Assembly (NCBI GenBank): GCA_026388185.1
Contig: JAPLKG010000014.1
Coordinates: forward strand, 62,001 to 126,000
DNA length: 64,000 nt
Source: Candidatus Eisenbacteria bacterium
GTDB lineage: Bacteria; Eisenbacteria; RBG-16-71-46; JAFGJU01
Reading direction: 5' to 3'
Made by a program: the position numbers and the translations under genes. This document shows positions 24,350 through 31,051 of this stretch, piece by piece; the first letter of the stretch is position 1; the number at the start of each line of letters is the position of its first letter. Below the pieces are notes generated by a model. That model was not told the origin of the DNA and did no database searches. It worked only from the letters and a program-made list of their open reading frames with translations.

Positions 24350-25177
24350 ATGACCCGCCGCCTAACAATCTTTCTCGCGGCCTCCTTTCTGGTCACATGG
24401 ACCTGTTGGGGGATCTTGGTGCCACTGGCTCGCGCACGGACAATGGTCTACGGCCAGCCGCCTTTCATGTGTCTTTACATGCTCGGCGGCCTGGGACCGA
24501 CCATTGCCGCCTACATAGCGGTGCTGGCTACACGGGCGCAATCGCCCCTCGGGGAGTTTCACTCGCGACTTTTCCGCTGGAGAGTTGCGGGGTGGTGGTA
24601 CGTCATTGCAGCTGCGCTTCCCGCGGCTCTTGCTCTGGCGTCGGTGGGCGTTGCCGTCTTAGTTGATCCTGATTTCCTGAGGGGATTGTCCGTGCGGCCT
24701 TGGTACATGCTCGTCCCCCTCTTTTTCGTAATGGTCGGTGGCGGCGGCCTAGAGGAACTCGGCTGGCGGGGGATCGCTCAGCCCGAGATGGAGCGGTGCC
24801 TTCGCCGTCCGACCGCCGCGGTGCTGGTCGGCCTGATCTGGTCCCTATGGCATCTTCCGCTGTTCGTCCTTCCCGGCGTCGGGCAGTATGGGACCAACTT
24901 CCCTGTGTTTGCCATCGGGCTTGTCGGTGAAGCCCTGATCTTGGCTTGGCTTTATGGTCGTACCGAGAGCATTCTCCTCTGCATTCTCTTCCACGCCGGC
25001 TGGAATGCCGTTGCGACCCTTGGCTTGGCAATTCCGTCCGACCAGCGTCTGCTGGCCGTGCTGGATGCGTGCCTCAGGGTGGTCGTTGGCGCACTTCTTC
25101 TGGCCGTCGGTTCGGCGCTGTCTGACAAGCGCATGGAGCCCACGGCGCCCAGCGCGATCATGGAGCGCCGCGGCTGA
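24350..25177 (+). CDS. CPBP-family intramembrane metalloprotease
   Basis: A 275-residue membrane protein with about seven hydrophobic segments. Conserved CPBP (Abi/CaaX-like) motifs: EELGWR (E135, E136, R140), LWHLPLF (H168) and FHAGWN (H215, N219), which are the membrane-embedded glutamates and histidines that bind zinc or act in catalysis. Homologues process prenylated proteins or bacteriocin-related peptides. The substrate is unknown. Its last codons form the left arm of attC 12. A second, related cassette copy lies at 28289-29110. Confidence 0.8.
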   Translation: MTRRLTIFLAASFLVTWTCWGILVPLARARTMVYGQPPFMCLYMLGGLGPTIAAYIAVLATRAQSPLGEFHSRLFRWRVAGWWYVIAAALPAALALASVGVAVLVDPDFLRGLSVRPWYMLVPLFFVMVGGGGLEELGWRGIAQPEMERCLRRPTAAVLVGLIWSLWHLPLFVLPGVGQYGTNFPVFAIGLVGEALILAWLYGRTESILLCILFHAGWNAVATLGLAIPSDQRLLAVLDACLRVVVGALLLAVGSALSDKRMEPTAPSAIMERRG

Positions 25178-25193
25178 AGCACTGGCGTTAGAA
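25121..25193 (+). other. attC site 12 (overlapping gene end)
   Basis: The arms GCGCATGGAGCCcaCGGCGC and GCGCCGCGGCT...TGGCGTT pair. R'' is degenerate (TCTGACA at 25121-25127) and R' is GTTAGAA (25187-25193). Confidence 0.6.
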
Positions 25194-25237
25194 GCGGTGT
25201 GGGATCTTTTCCCTTTTGAAGATGAAAGGAGAGCGAT

Positions 25238-25462
25238 ATGCCAACAATCAGAGTGACGGTTCTTCGCGATGGTGAGCCAGTCAGCGGACATCGTGTCGCT
25301 CTTAGTTTCAGTGAAGGGACGTCAGATCCGGAATACACAGATGCCGATGGCGTTGCCGAATTCGATGTGGAATACGGGCAAGAAGGCGACGTATTCGTGG
25401 ACGGTCGCAACGTTGACAGTTGGGGCTCGTACAGTGCGACCGACATAACGGTAGAGCTTTGA
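25238..25462 (+). CDS. Small beta-rich (Ig/CNA-B-like) protein
   Basis: A 74-residue protein. The sequence RVTVLRDGEPVSGHRVALSF, then YTDADGVAEFDV and GDVFVDGRNV, has the pattern of a short transthyretin/CNA-B-like beta sandwich, without a signal peptide. The function is unknown. It is preceded by a GAAAGGAG ribosome-binding site and fills a short cassette. Confidence 0.5.
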   Translation: MPTIRVTVLRDGEPVSGHRVALSFSEGTSDPEYTDADGVAEFDVEYGQEGDVFVDGRNVDSWGSYSATDITVEL

Positions 25463-25485
25463 TATCTTGTAGTTCCTATGTTAGC

Positions 25486-25533
25486 TTCTAACCTGCCGCT
25501 GCAGCCGGCCGCACTACCGGCTCAGCGTAGGAG
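25486..25533 (+). other. attC site 13 (short, altered R')
   Basis: R'' TTCTAAC (25486-25492). The arms CGCTGcAGCCGG and CCGGCTCAGCG pair. R' reads GTAGGAG, one T short of GTTAGGAG, and continues straight into a toxin remnant. Confidence 0.65.
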
Positions 25534-25640
25534 ACGTGCGAGTGTTCTATGACGTAACGGAGGGGACGGTAGAGATTCTTGCGGTTATCCTTAAGTCACA
25601 GGCCAGTAGATGGCTGGAAGAGAAAGGTAAGCATTCATGA
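25533..25640 (+). pseudogene. 3' remnant of a RelE/ParE-type toxin gene
   Basis: Reading from the attC junction, the frame gives DVRVFYDVTEGTVEIL, a lysine-serine stretch and WLEEKGKHS, then TGA. This is the C-terminal third of a RelE-superfamily toxin (compare GDYRVFYDV-type endings). There is no start codon and the 5' two-thirds are missing, cut at the attC core. The TGA overlaps the ATG of the antitoxin (ATGA, 25637-25640), so the original operon order was toxin then antitoxin. Confidence 0.72.
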
Positions 25641-25882
25641 GGAAGGTAGCTCTTTCAACCATGAAGGATGATCTGTCGCGTTTTCTTCGTCTCGCGGAGA
25701 AGGAGCGGATTATCATTACTCGTCATGGGAAGCCCGCTGGGGTACTTATTGGTTTCAAGACTGAGGACGAGTGGTTTGAATACAGGATGGAGAACGATCC
25801 TCGTTTCTTAAAGCGGATTGCCGCTGCACGTCGCAGTCTCCGCGCAGGCCACGGTGTGCAACTTGAAGCAGCCGATGTGTGA
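25637..25882 (+). CDS. Phd/YefM-type antitoxin, orphaned
   Basis: An 81-residue protein. MRKVALSTMKDDLSRFLRLAEKERIIITRHGKPAGVLIGF is the typical Phd/YefM fold, with the ITRHGKPxAVLI turn. It overlaps the stop of the truncated toxin by four bases. Because that toxin has lost its N-terminal two-thirds, the antitoxin is probably orphaned. It may still protect against related toxins or autoregulate. The cassette closes with attC 14. Confidence 0.78.
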   Translation: MRKVALSTMKDDLSRFLRLAEKERIIITRHGKPAGVLIGFKTEDEWFEYRMENDPRFLKRIAAARRSLRAGHGVQLEAADV

Positions 25883-25892
25883 GCTCATGGAT

Positions 25893-25952
25893 GCCCAACC
25901 TGCGGCATGGAGCGGACGGTCTAACGCCCGCCGCTCATACGTAACGTTATGC
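25893..25952 (+). other. attC site 14
   Basis: R'' GCCCAAC (25893-25899); R' GTTATGC (25946-25952). The arms GCATGgAGCGGaCGG and CCGCCGCTCATACG pair, with the recurrent extra g and a. Confidence 0.8.
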
Positions 25953-25980
25953 CTCTTAACGCAAAAGGAGGTGACCACAA

Positions 25981-26283
25981 ATGGAACGAAGAAATTGTTG
26001 GGAAGCGATGAAGTGCGGAAGGCCGCCGGGGGGTGAAAATGCAGAGAAACTTGGCGTATGCCCAGCGGCATTGCCCAATGAATATTTTGATGGTGTCAAT
26101 AACGGCAAGCATTGCGGTAGGCTTTGCTGGGCGGTTGTGGGAACTCTCTGTGGAGGAAAAGTGCAGGGTACATATGTAGAGAAGCTTGGGGATTGTCTTC
26201 GCTGTGAGTTTCTAAAGCAGGTGAATGAAGATGAAGGTCGAAATTTCATTCTAACTTCCAAACAAGCTAAGGGTAAATCATAG
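25981..26283 (+). CDS. Cys-rich two-CW domain protein
   Basis: A 100-residue protein. The pattern NCWEAMKCGRPPGG...GVCPAA...CGRLCWAVVGTLCGGKVQGTY...CLRCEFLKQV is that of the two-CW domain, a cysteine/tryptophan domain often appended to bacterial sensor proteins, probably binding a metal or iron-sulfur cluster. Here it stands alone. An AAAGGAGG ribosome-binding site precedes the ATG. I find no convincing attC between it and the next gene. Confidence 0.72.
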   Translation: MERRNCWEAMKCGRPPGGENAEKLGVCPAALPNEYFDGVNNGKHCGRLCWAVVGTLCGGKVQGTYVEKLGDCLRCEFLKQVNEDEGRNFILTSKQAKGKS

Positions 26284-26346
26284 AGCGAGGCATTACAAGG
26301 TGATGGGCATCGTCAGCCGCCAAAGCCCTCCTACGGAGATCGAAAA

Positions 26347-26865
26347 ATGAGACTTTCCACAACTGATTTGGAGATTGAAGTGCGCGCAGGAACGGTTGAA
26401 GACATCCCATTGCTAATGTCATTCATACGGTCAATGGCGGAATACGAGAAACTTCAGGTTACTGCAACAGAGCACATCCTTCAGGAGTCACTCTTTGGCG
26501 AGCACCCTGCCGCATATACTTTGCTTGCCTTTGTCGATGGCAGACCCGTTGCCTATGCTGTTTATTTCTTCACTTTTGCCACTATGGCTGGAAAGCGCAG
26601 CCTCTGGCTGGATGACTTGTTCGTGACCCCGGACTTTCGCGGGAAAGGTATAGCCACGGCTTTGATGGCCTATTTGGCGGATGTCGCGATTCAAAACAAG
26701 TGCGGCCGCTTTGAGTGGATGGTGCTTGAGTGGAACGAATCGGCCATTGGTTTCTACGAGAGGCTGGGCGCAAAGGTTCTCACAGAGTGGCGCATTCATC
26801 GCTTGGAGGAGGCTCAACTGCCGCGCGTTGCCAGCAAGTTGGCAATTGCCAAGGGCGGCGGCTAA
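26347..26865 (+). CDS. GNAT acetyltransferase, SSAT-like
   Basis: A 172-residue GNAT resembling diamine/spermidine N-acetyltransferases. MAEYEKLQVTATEHILQESLFG, LWLDDLFVTPDFRGKGIATALM (the acetyl-CoA pyrophosphate loop RGKGIA) and FEWMVLEWNESAIGFYERLGAKVLTEWRIHRL match that family's layout. It would transfer acetyl from acetyl-CoA to a small amine; the substrate is unproven. It is one of three GNAT reading frames in the island. Its stop lies inside the R'' core of attC 15. Confidence 0.78.
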   Translation: MRLSTTDLEIEVRAGTVEDIPLLMSFIRSMAEYEKLQVTATEHILQESLFGEHPAAYTLLAFVDGRPVAYAVYFFTFATMAGKRSLWLDDLFVTPDFRGKGIATALMAYLADVAIQNKCGRFEWMVLEWNESAIGFYERLGAKVLTEWRIHRLEEAQLPRVASKLAIAKGGG

Positions 26866-26930
26866 CACGCGCTTTCACCCGACGTTGCTCCGCTGCGCCC
26901 CGCAAGGCGGGTGAAGCGCTGACGCTGGGT
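26860..26930 (+). other. attC site 15
   Basis: R'' GGCTAAC (26860-26866). The arms GCGCTTTCACCCGaCGTTGC and GCAAGGCGGGTGAAGCGC pair. R' is GCTGGGT (26924-26930), one base off GTTGGGT. Confidence 0.75.
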
Positions 26931-26944
26931 GACACGAAGACAAC

Positions 26945-27406
26945 ATGAAGATCAGGTCCATGACAGCATCAGATGAGCCGGCTGTCCGTGAAGTAGTCGC
27001 CGGACTCTCCGATTGGTTCGATGATGATGCCCGAACCAGATCAATTCCCGTCGACCTGAAGCATCACACGACCTTTGTTGCGGACAAAGGCGATGATGTA
27101 GTTGGGTTCATCGCGCTCCACGTCTACAACGGCAGACTGGATATCAGCTGGATGGGTGTACGAAACGATTACCGCGGCAAAGGAATCGGAACCCTGTTAC
27201 TTCACCGAGCCGAGGAGCTTGGAAGAGCATGGGGATTGCGTGAGCTGACAACCTTCACCCTCGGCGATACCGTTGAGTATGAACCCTATGAATCGACGAG
27301 GCGCTTTTATCTGAAGAACGGGTTCGAGGTTTACCAGAGGAATCAAACCGACAACCCGGGATGCCCTGAGGAGTGGAGACTGAAGAAACAGATCGTCCAG
27401 CCATGA
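26945..27406 (+). CDS. GNAT acetyltransferase
   Basis: A 153-residue single-domain GNAT. Strand beta4, DISWMGVRNDYRGKGIGTLLLHRAEE, contains the acetyl-CoA loop RGKGIG. The C-terminal FYLKNGFEVYQR is the usual motif B. The family member and substrate are unknown. Its last four codons overlap attC 16. Confidence 0.78.
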   Translation: MKIRSMTASDEPAVREVVAGLSDWFDDDARTRSIPVDLKHHTTFVADKGDDVVGFIALHVYNGRLDISWMGVRNDYRGKGIGTLLLHRAEELGRAWGLRELTTFTLGDTVEYEPYESTRRFYLKNGFEVYQRNQTDNPGCPEEWRLKKQIVQP

Positions 27407-27464
27407 GGTGGAGTTTACGTTTTGCCCGTGGCGGGCAGAACGAAACTCACCTCTGACGTTAGGA
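27395..27464 (+). other. attC site 16
   Basis: The arms GAGGTGgAGTTTaCGTT and GAACGAAACTCACCTC pair well. R'' is GTCCAGC (27395-27401, one base off AAC) and R' is GTTAGGA (27458-27464). The TTA of R' also provides the stop codon of the minus-strand antitoxin. Confidence 0.75.
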
Positions 27465-27797
27465 TGCTGTAGCTCTGTGTGGCAATGAGATGATCTTTGC
27501 TATCTCGCGGCTCGAAACTCCAAGAGCAAGGAGGGCCCGAATGAGCAAGTCCAATGTCACGGACGGGTCGCCGGCTTCCATCTTGGCTACCCGGGACTGG
27601 CTGGACTTGACTAGGCGCGCCAATCCATGCTGGGTCAGACGTCTCCGCTGTCTTCGCGCCTTCAAATTGTTTGCAAGCCTTACCTTGAGCTCGACGTATG
27701 CAGCCTCCTTCGGGGAAAGCCCTAGGAACTCCGCAGCCGTGCCGAAGCGCCAGCCCTTTGACTCCAGGCGTTTTCTCTTTGACTCACGCATTGTCAT
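27459..27797 (-). CDS. higA: HigA-like XRE antitoxin
   Basis: A 112-residue protein. The Cro/C1 helix-turn-helix is RRLTQHGLARLVKSSQSRVAKMEAGDPSVTLDLLIRALLALG at about residues 52-93, preceded by a helical region (SPKEAAYVELKVRLANNLKARRQ). It is the antitoxin of the module with the HigB-like toxin, which ends 14 bases into it. It is the only cassette module in the island on the minus strand. It is transcribed from its own promoter at 28126-28154. Its TAA stop is complementary to the TTA of the attC 16 core. Confidence 0.78.
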   Translation of the reverse strand: MTMRESKRKRLESKGWRFGTAAEFLGLSPKEAAYVELKVRLANNLKARRQRRRLTQHGLARLVKSSQSRVAKMEAGDPSVTLDLLIRALLALGVSSREIAKIISLPHRATAS

Positions 27798-28117
27798 AAC
27801 TCCTAAGCCGACGTTTACACGTCTCTATAGCCTCCGTTGCGGTCCGAGATGTCTTCTTGTTGAAAACCTCCACGATAACGATCGCATCTGGGTCGATTCG
27901 GTACATAACTCGCCAGGTCATACCTGCATCGTTGATCCGCAGCTCGTAACAACGCGGACCGATCAGGGGGCATGGGCCTCGCGTGCGGCAGGTGCAACAT
28001 GTCTCCCTGCTGGAGCCTTCGCAGGAGATACCCCGCCTCAAGCCGCCCCTGTTTAGAAAAAGGGGGAGACTTGACTTCTCCGTGTACCCAGACTAGTGGT
28101 TTGACGTTCGCATTCAT
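27784..28117 (-). pseudogene. higB: HigB / phage Gp49-like toxin with a +1 frameshift
   Basis: Two overlapping frames together encode one full toxin. The first (from ATG at 28117) gives KPLVWVHGEVKSPPFSK, ...LLRRLQQGDMLHLP and HARPMP. The second gives LIGPRCYELRI, WRVMYRIDPDAIVIVEVF and a basic C-terminus. Together they match the HigB/Gp49-like RelE-fold toxins from end to end (about 110 residues). They are split at a run of five G on the plus strand (27966-27970). Four bases would restore the frame. So the toxin is broken by one extra base, unless this is a sequencing error or a slippage site. Confidence 0.72.
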
Positions 28118-28125
28118 GCGATTAC

Positions 28126-28154
28126 AACATATATCGAATCTGACATATTGTCAA
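28126..28154 (-). promoter_or_regulatory. Strong promoter and operator of the higBA module
   Basis: On the minus strand: TTGACA (28149-28154), a 17-base spacer, and TATGTT (28126-28131). The toxin ATG at 28117 leaves almost no leader. The -35 box lies in a palindrome TGACA-tat-TGTCA (28141-28153), a likely antitoxin operator. Confidence 0.75.
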
Positions 28155-28173
28155 GCTGTTTTAGTCGGTCGTA

Positions 28174-28265
28174 TCCTAACCCGCCGCTGCAGCTGGCCGC
28201 AGCCCGTCCTGGAGATGCAGTCCGTGCTGGCGGCATGTGCGACGGCTGAGCCATCATCGTCGGGC
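28174..28265 (+). other. attC site 17
   Basis: R'' TCCTAAC (28174-28180). The arms GCTgCAGCtGgcCGC and GCGACGGCTGAGC pair partly. R' is GTCGGGC (28259-28265), one base off GTTGGGC. Confidence 0.6.
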
Positions 28266-28288
28266 GGCCCACTCTGGAGGTATTCACA

Positions 28289-29110
28289 GTGACATCACCT
28301 TTCTCTGAGTGGATGAGACGACATCCAGTAATTTCCTTCTACGTGTTGGCTTTCGTCATCTCGTGGTTGGGTTGGGTCCCGCAGGCCGCGTATTCGCGCG
28401 GTCTCTTTCCAATCCAAAGCCCGCTCTTCATTTTGCTTGGCGGTGGCGGACCGACCTTCGCAGCACTCATTGTTACACTAGTCTTGGCCGGGAAACGTGG
28501 CGTTCGAGAGTTGTTCGCGCCATTACTCCGGTGGCGAGTTAGCGTTGTTTGGTATTGCGTCGCGCTATTCTGGCAGCCTGTGATTCTGCTTGCCGTAGTC
28601 GGCCTGGATATGTTCCTAGGCAAGCCAACGCCTGACTTCGGATTGGTCGGCCCGTGGTTTATCGTCTTATCCATGTTTCTGACCTACTTGCTGTTCAACT
28701 TATGGGAGGAAGTGGGCTGGCGCGGGTTTGCATTACCGAGGTTACAAGCTCGCCACAGCGCGCTCCTCTCCAGTCTGATCATTGGTGTCTTGTGGGGCTT
28801 GTGGCATTTGCCGCTTTTCCTGGATAGGAGCAATCCGATGTCCACTTTCCCCTTCCCTGCGTGGTTTATCGGAACCGTTGCCTCCGCAGTCTTATACACA
28901 TGGCTCTACAACAATGCGAAAGGCAGTTTGCTCATCGTCAGTCTGTTCCACGCCGCGGGGAATACAGCCACCGCCGCGATTTTTGTAGCTTTCGGTCGCG
29001 TTATTTCTGTCCAGGATTTTCTCTTAGTGACTGGAATGACCTGCCTCGCGGCCATCATAATCGTCGCCGTGTTCGGACCAGCACGCCTTTCGCGACAAAC
29101 GGTTCCTTGA
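28289..29110 (+). CDS. CPBP-family intramembrane metalloprotease
   Basis: A 273-residue polytopic protein starting at GTG after CTGGAGG. The catalytic motifs EEVGWR (E140, E141, R145), LWHLPLF (H173) and FHAAGN (H221, N225) are intact. It is clearly related to the protein at 24350-25177, with the same domain plan and motif spacing, but in a separate cassette. It is probably a CaaX-like or bacteriocin-immunity-type protease; the substrate is unknown. Confidence 0.8.
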   Translation: MTSPFSEWMRRHPVISFYVLAFVISWLGWVPQAAYSRGLFPIQSPLFILLGGGGPTFAALIVTLVLAGKRGVRELFAPLLRWRVSVVWYCVALFWQPVILLAVVGLDMFLGKPTPDFGLVGPWFIVLSMFLTYLLFNLWEEVGWRGFALPRLQARHSALLSSLIIGVLWGLWHLPLFLDRSNPMSTFPFPAWFIGTVASAVLYTWLYNNAKGSLLIVSLFHAAGNTATAAIFVAFGRVISVQDFLLVTGMTCLAAIIIVAVFGPARLSRQTVP

Positions 29111-29243
29111 CATGGACTCGTCCTGGAACAGCAAGATGCTTTGTGCGCTCAAGTGGTGGGGTATACTATCCAGCTTTTCTCCCTTTCAAGCTGCTCAAAA
29201 ACCGTGAACCGGTCAGTTTGACTATTGAAGCAGGAGGAAGGAT

Positions 29244-29483
29244 TTGAAAAAGGTTTTCACGAGTATAAACCCAATGGAATGCAGTTTTCGTAAGACAATC
29301 CTAGAATCTCATGGTATCCGGTGTATGATTAAGAACGAGTTACTCTCACCGCTAGGGGGCGCAATACCGGCACCAGAGGTATGGCCCGAACTGTGGATTC
29401 TTGCTGACGAGAGAATTGAAGAAGCAATTCAGCTTCTTGATGTCGAAGAACAAGACAAAGGCTCTTCTACCGAATGTAAATAG
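29244..29483 (+). CDS. DUF2007-type small protein
   Basis: A 79-residue protein starting at TTG behind AGGAGGA. KKVFTSINPMECSFRKTILESHGIRCMIKNE, then PELWILADERIEEAIQLLD, has the pattern of DUF2007 (putative signal-transducing domain: an addressing strand, then an ...A..LL... helix). The function is unknown. A possible -10 (TATACT, about 29163) lies upstream. It is closed by attC 18. Confidence 0.68.
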   Translation: MKKVFTSINPMECSFRKTILESHGIRCMIKNELLSPLGGAIPAPEVWPELWILADERIEEAIQLLDVEEQDKGSSTECK

Positions 29484-29488
29484 AAGCC

Positions 29489-29595
29489 GTCTAGCGATGC
29501 GCTCGACCAGCCCGACTGCTCCGCATTGAGAGAAGGCGTTGTGGTCATCGGCTGTATTGCTCCGCAGTCGACAGGTGAGCGCCACACCGTTGGGC
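29489..29595 (+). other. attC site 18 (last clear site of the array)
   Basis: R' GTTGGGC (29589-29595) is consensus; R'' is GTCTAGC (29489-29495). The arms GCGCTCGACCAG...CGACTGC and GCAGTCGACAGGTGAGCGC pair. Confidence 0.7.
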
Positions 29596-29621
29596 TGTCT
29601 AACACGTTTGGAGATGAAACC

Positions 29622-30257
29622 ATGAGACCGCTTGCTCTGATGTGCTTTGTGTGCAGGATATGGGTGCTTGTGATAGTGCTGGTTCCGATGTTGGCTGGCT
29701 GTGGAGACGACGACACCGTGAAGCCCTCGGGGGGAACCAACGGTTCACTTGTCTTCACGCGGGAGAATGGATCCGTGGTGGAATTCTCAGCCGCCGCGGA
29801 AACGTTCGTATGGTGCGGCCCCTGGGAGACCGATCTCGTTCCGGTCCCCTCGTTGCATGTGTGGTTCGGGAGTCTAGAGCAGCCGGAAGGCTGGGTGCTC
29901 CGGGCAGTCGTACGTGACATAGAGATCGGGGACACTCTGCGCTTTCCGAACTACTTCGTCTGGGACCAACCGGACAGCGTGCACCTATTCCTCCTGGATC
30001 TCCCGAATGAGCTAGCCACGGACACGGAGGAATCCGGCGGCTTTATTGTGTTTCACCACCTGCCCTGCTCAGGCGGGATGATCGTTGATTTCTCGATCGA
30101 CGCCGTCATGGGCAGTGAGTACTGGGACATGCCGCCGGTCACAGTGCGTGGCCGGTTCACCGCACGGGTCACCGGCCCTCTCCCGGCCGGCGCCCAACCC
30201 CCCGGGCTGGGAGGTCTACATCGAACGAAGCATGGCCCGATTGTTTCCAGACGATGA
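29622..30257 (+). CDS. Putative lipoprotein of unknown function
   Basis: A 211-residue protein. The signal peptide with lipobox PMLAGC ends at about residue 28, so the mature protein begins at the cysteine (CGDDDTVKPSGG) and would be lipid-anchored. The mature part is beta-rich (SLVFTRENGSVVEFSAAAETF, YFVWDQPDSVHLFLLDLP) with no recognised family. The start at 29622 sits after attC 18, and the upstream frame runs through that site. Its TGA overlaps the ATG of the next gene. Confidence 0.6.
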   Translation: MRPLALMCFVCRIWVLVIVLVPMLAGCGDDDTVKPSGGTNGSLVFTRENGSVVEFSAAAETFVWCGPWETDLVPVPSLHVWFGSLEQPEGWVLRAVVRDIEIGDTLRFPNYFVWDQPDSVHLFLLDLPNELATDTEESGGFIVFHHLPCSGGMIVDFSIDAVMGSEYWDMPPVTVRGRFTARVTGPLPAGAQPPGLGGLHRTKHGPIVSRR

Positions 30258-31051
30258 AGGACCAGAGGACGACCATGTACGACCAGAATGTTCACTCTCA
30301 GCTGCCCCCCTTTGACCTTCTCGTTGAGGTTTCGCCGGGTGAGGGCTGTTTCGCACACGTCCCGGCGCTCCCAGGCCTGTGCTTTCGCGCTAATGACCCG
30401 GAAGGGGCGGAAGGCATTGCACCGGGGCAGATCGCCAGGTACTCACGATGGCTCCTTGCTGAGGATCTAGTTGACCTCAACTCAGAGGCTGCCGCACTCG
30501 TGCGCCGTGCGCGCATCGGTGACTTCACGGGTGTTCGGGTTGTCGAGACGGAACGTCGAGACGGCTCGCCTCTCTGGATTTCCGGGAATCCGGCCGTTCT
30601 ATTCGACCACGATCGCCATCCGCTGGACGACACTGCTGTTGCCGCACATCTCCGCTTTGCACGTCAGGTTGTGAAGCGCATTCGAGTGATGGTCGCCGCT
30701 CTGTCCCCAGACCAACGTGAGCATAAGCCCACGGTCCAGTATCGTTCTGTGAACGAGACATTGACCCACATCGGCAACTGTGTCTGGTGGTATTGTTCAC
30801 GCGTTGACGATGGGTTGCCGGAGCCTGATGCGCGAGCCGAGGAGACGCCGATGGCTCGCATCGAACGCCTGCTCGAGGCTGCAGGGGAATACCTGCTTGC
30901 GGTCCCGCTACAGGCGCGCACGACCGTTCACGTCCCAACCAGGTTTCTGACGAAAGATCCCCGTGAGGCCTGGACCCACACAAAGGTGTGTCGCCGCCAA
31001 GCAGAGCACATGTGGGAGCACTTGCAGACGCTCGGACAAGCCATATGTTGA
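30254..31051 (+). CDS. HicB-like domain fused to a DinB-like domain
   Basis: A 265-residue protein. Residues about 18-50 (FDLLVEVSPGEGCFAHVPALPGLCFRANDPEGA) have the strand-turn pattern of HicB-type domains. After a linker, residues about 135-262 resemble the DinB four-helix metal-binding fold, with histidines in TLTHIGNCVWWYC and RQAEHMWEHLQTL. Such two-part proteins occur among uncharacterised DinB-family members, often thiol-transferases. Catalytic identity is unknown. The ATG at 30254 overlaps the previous stop; an alternative ATG is at 30275. Confidence 0.5.
   Translation: MKDQRTTMYDQNVHSQLPPFDLLVEVSPGEGCFAHVPALPGLCFRANDPEGAEGIAPGQIARYSRWLLAEDLVDLNSEAAALVRRARIGDFTGVRVVETERRDGSPLWISGNPAVLFDHDRHPLDDTAVAAHLRFARQVVKRIRVMVAALSPDQREHKPTVQYRSVNETLTHIGNCVWWYCSRVDDGLPEPDARAEETPMARIERLLEAAGEYLLAVPLQARTTVHVPTRFLTKDPREAWTHTKVCRRQAEHMWEHLQTLGQAIC

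Larger units (their letters stand above)
15002..29595 (+). mobile_element. Integron gene-cassette array without integrase (CALIN)
   Basis: About 18 attC-like sites alternate with one or two small genes, nearly all on the plus strand, with cassette lengths of roughly 0.4-1.6 kb. Every convincing site has R'' (RYYYAAC or near it), an imperfect palindrome, and R' (GTTRRRY or near it) in the same orientation as the genes. The left arm carries extra unpaired bases relative to the right arm, as in attC sites that fold on the bottom strand. Cargo is toxin-antitoxin modules, HEPN and nuclease proteins, GNATs, CPBP proteases and unknown proteins. No tyrosine recombinase is present between pckA and the cytochrome gene. 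Some attC sites are degraded, which suggests the array is old or partly immobilised. Confidence 0.82.

Noticed and set aside
30189-30252. Possible attC beginning GCCCAAC at the end of the lipoprotein gene
   Set aside because: No GTTRRRY partner and only a 4-bp arm match.
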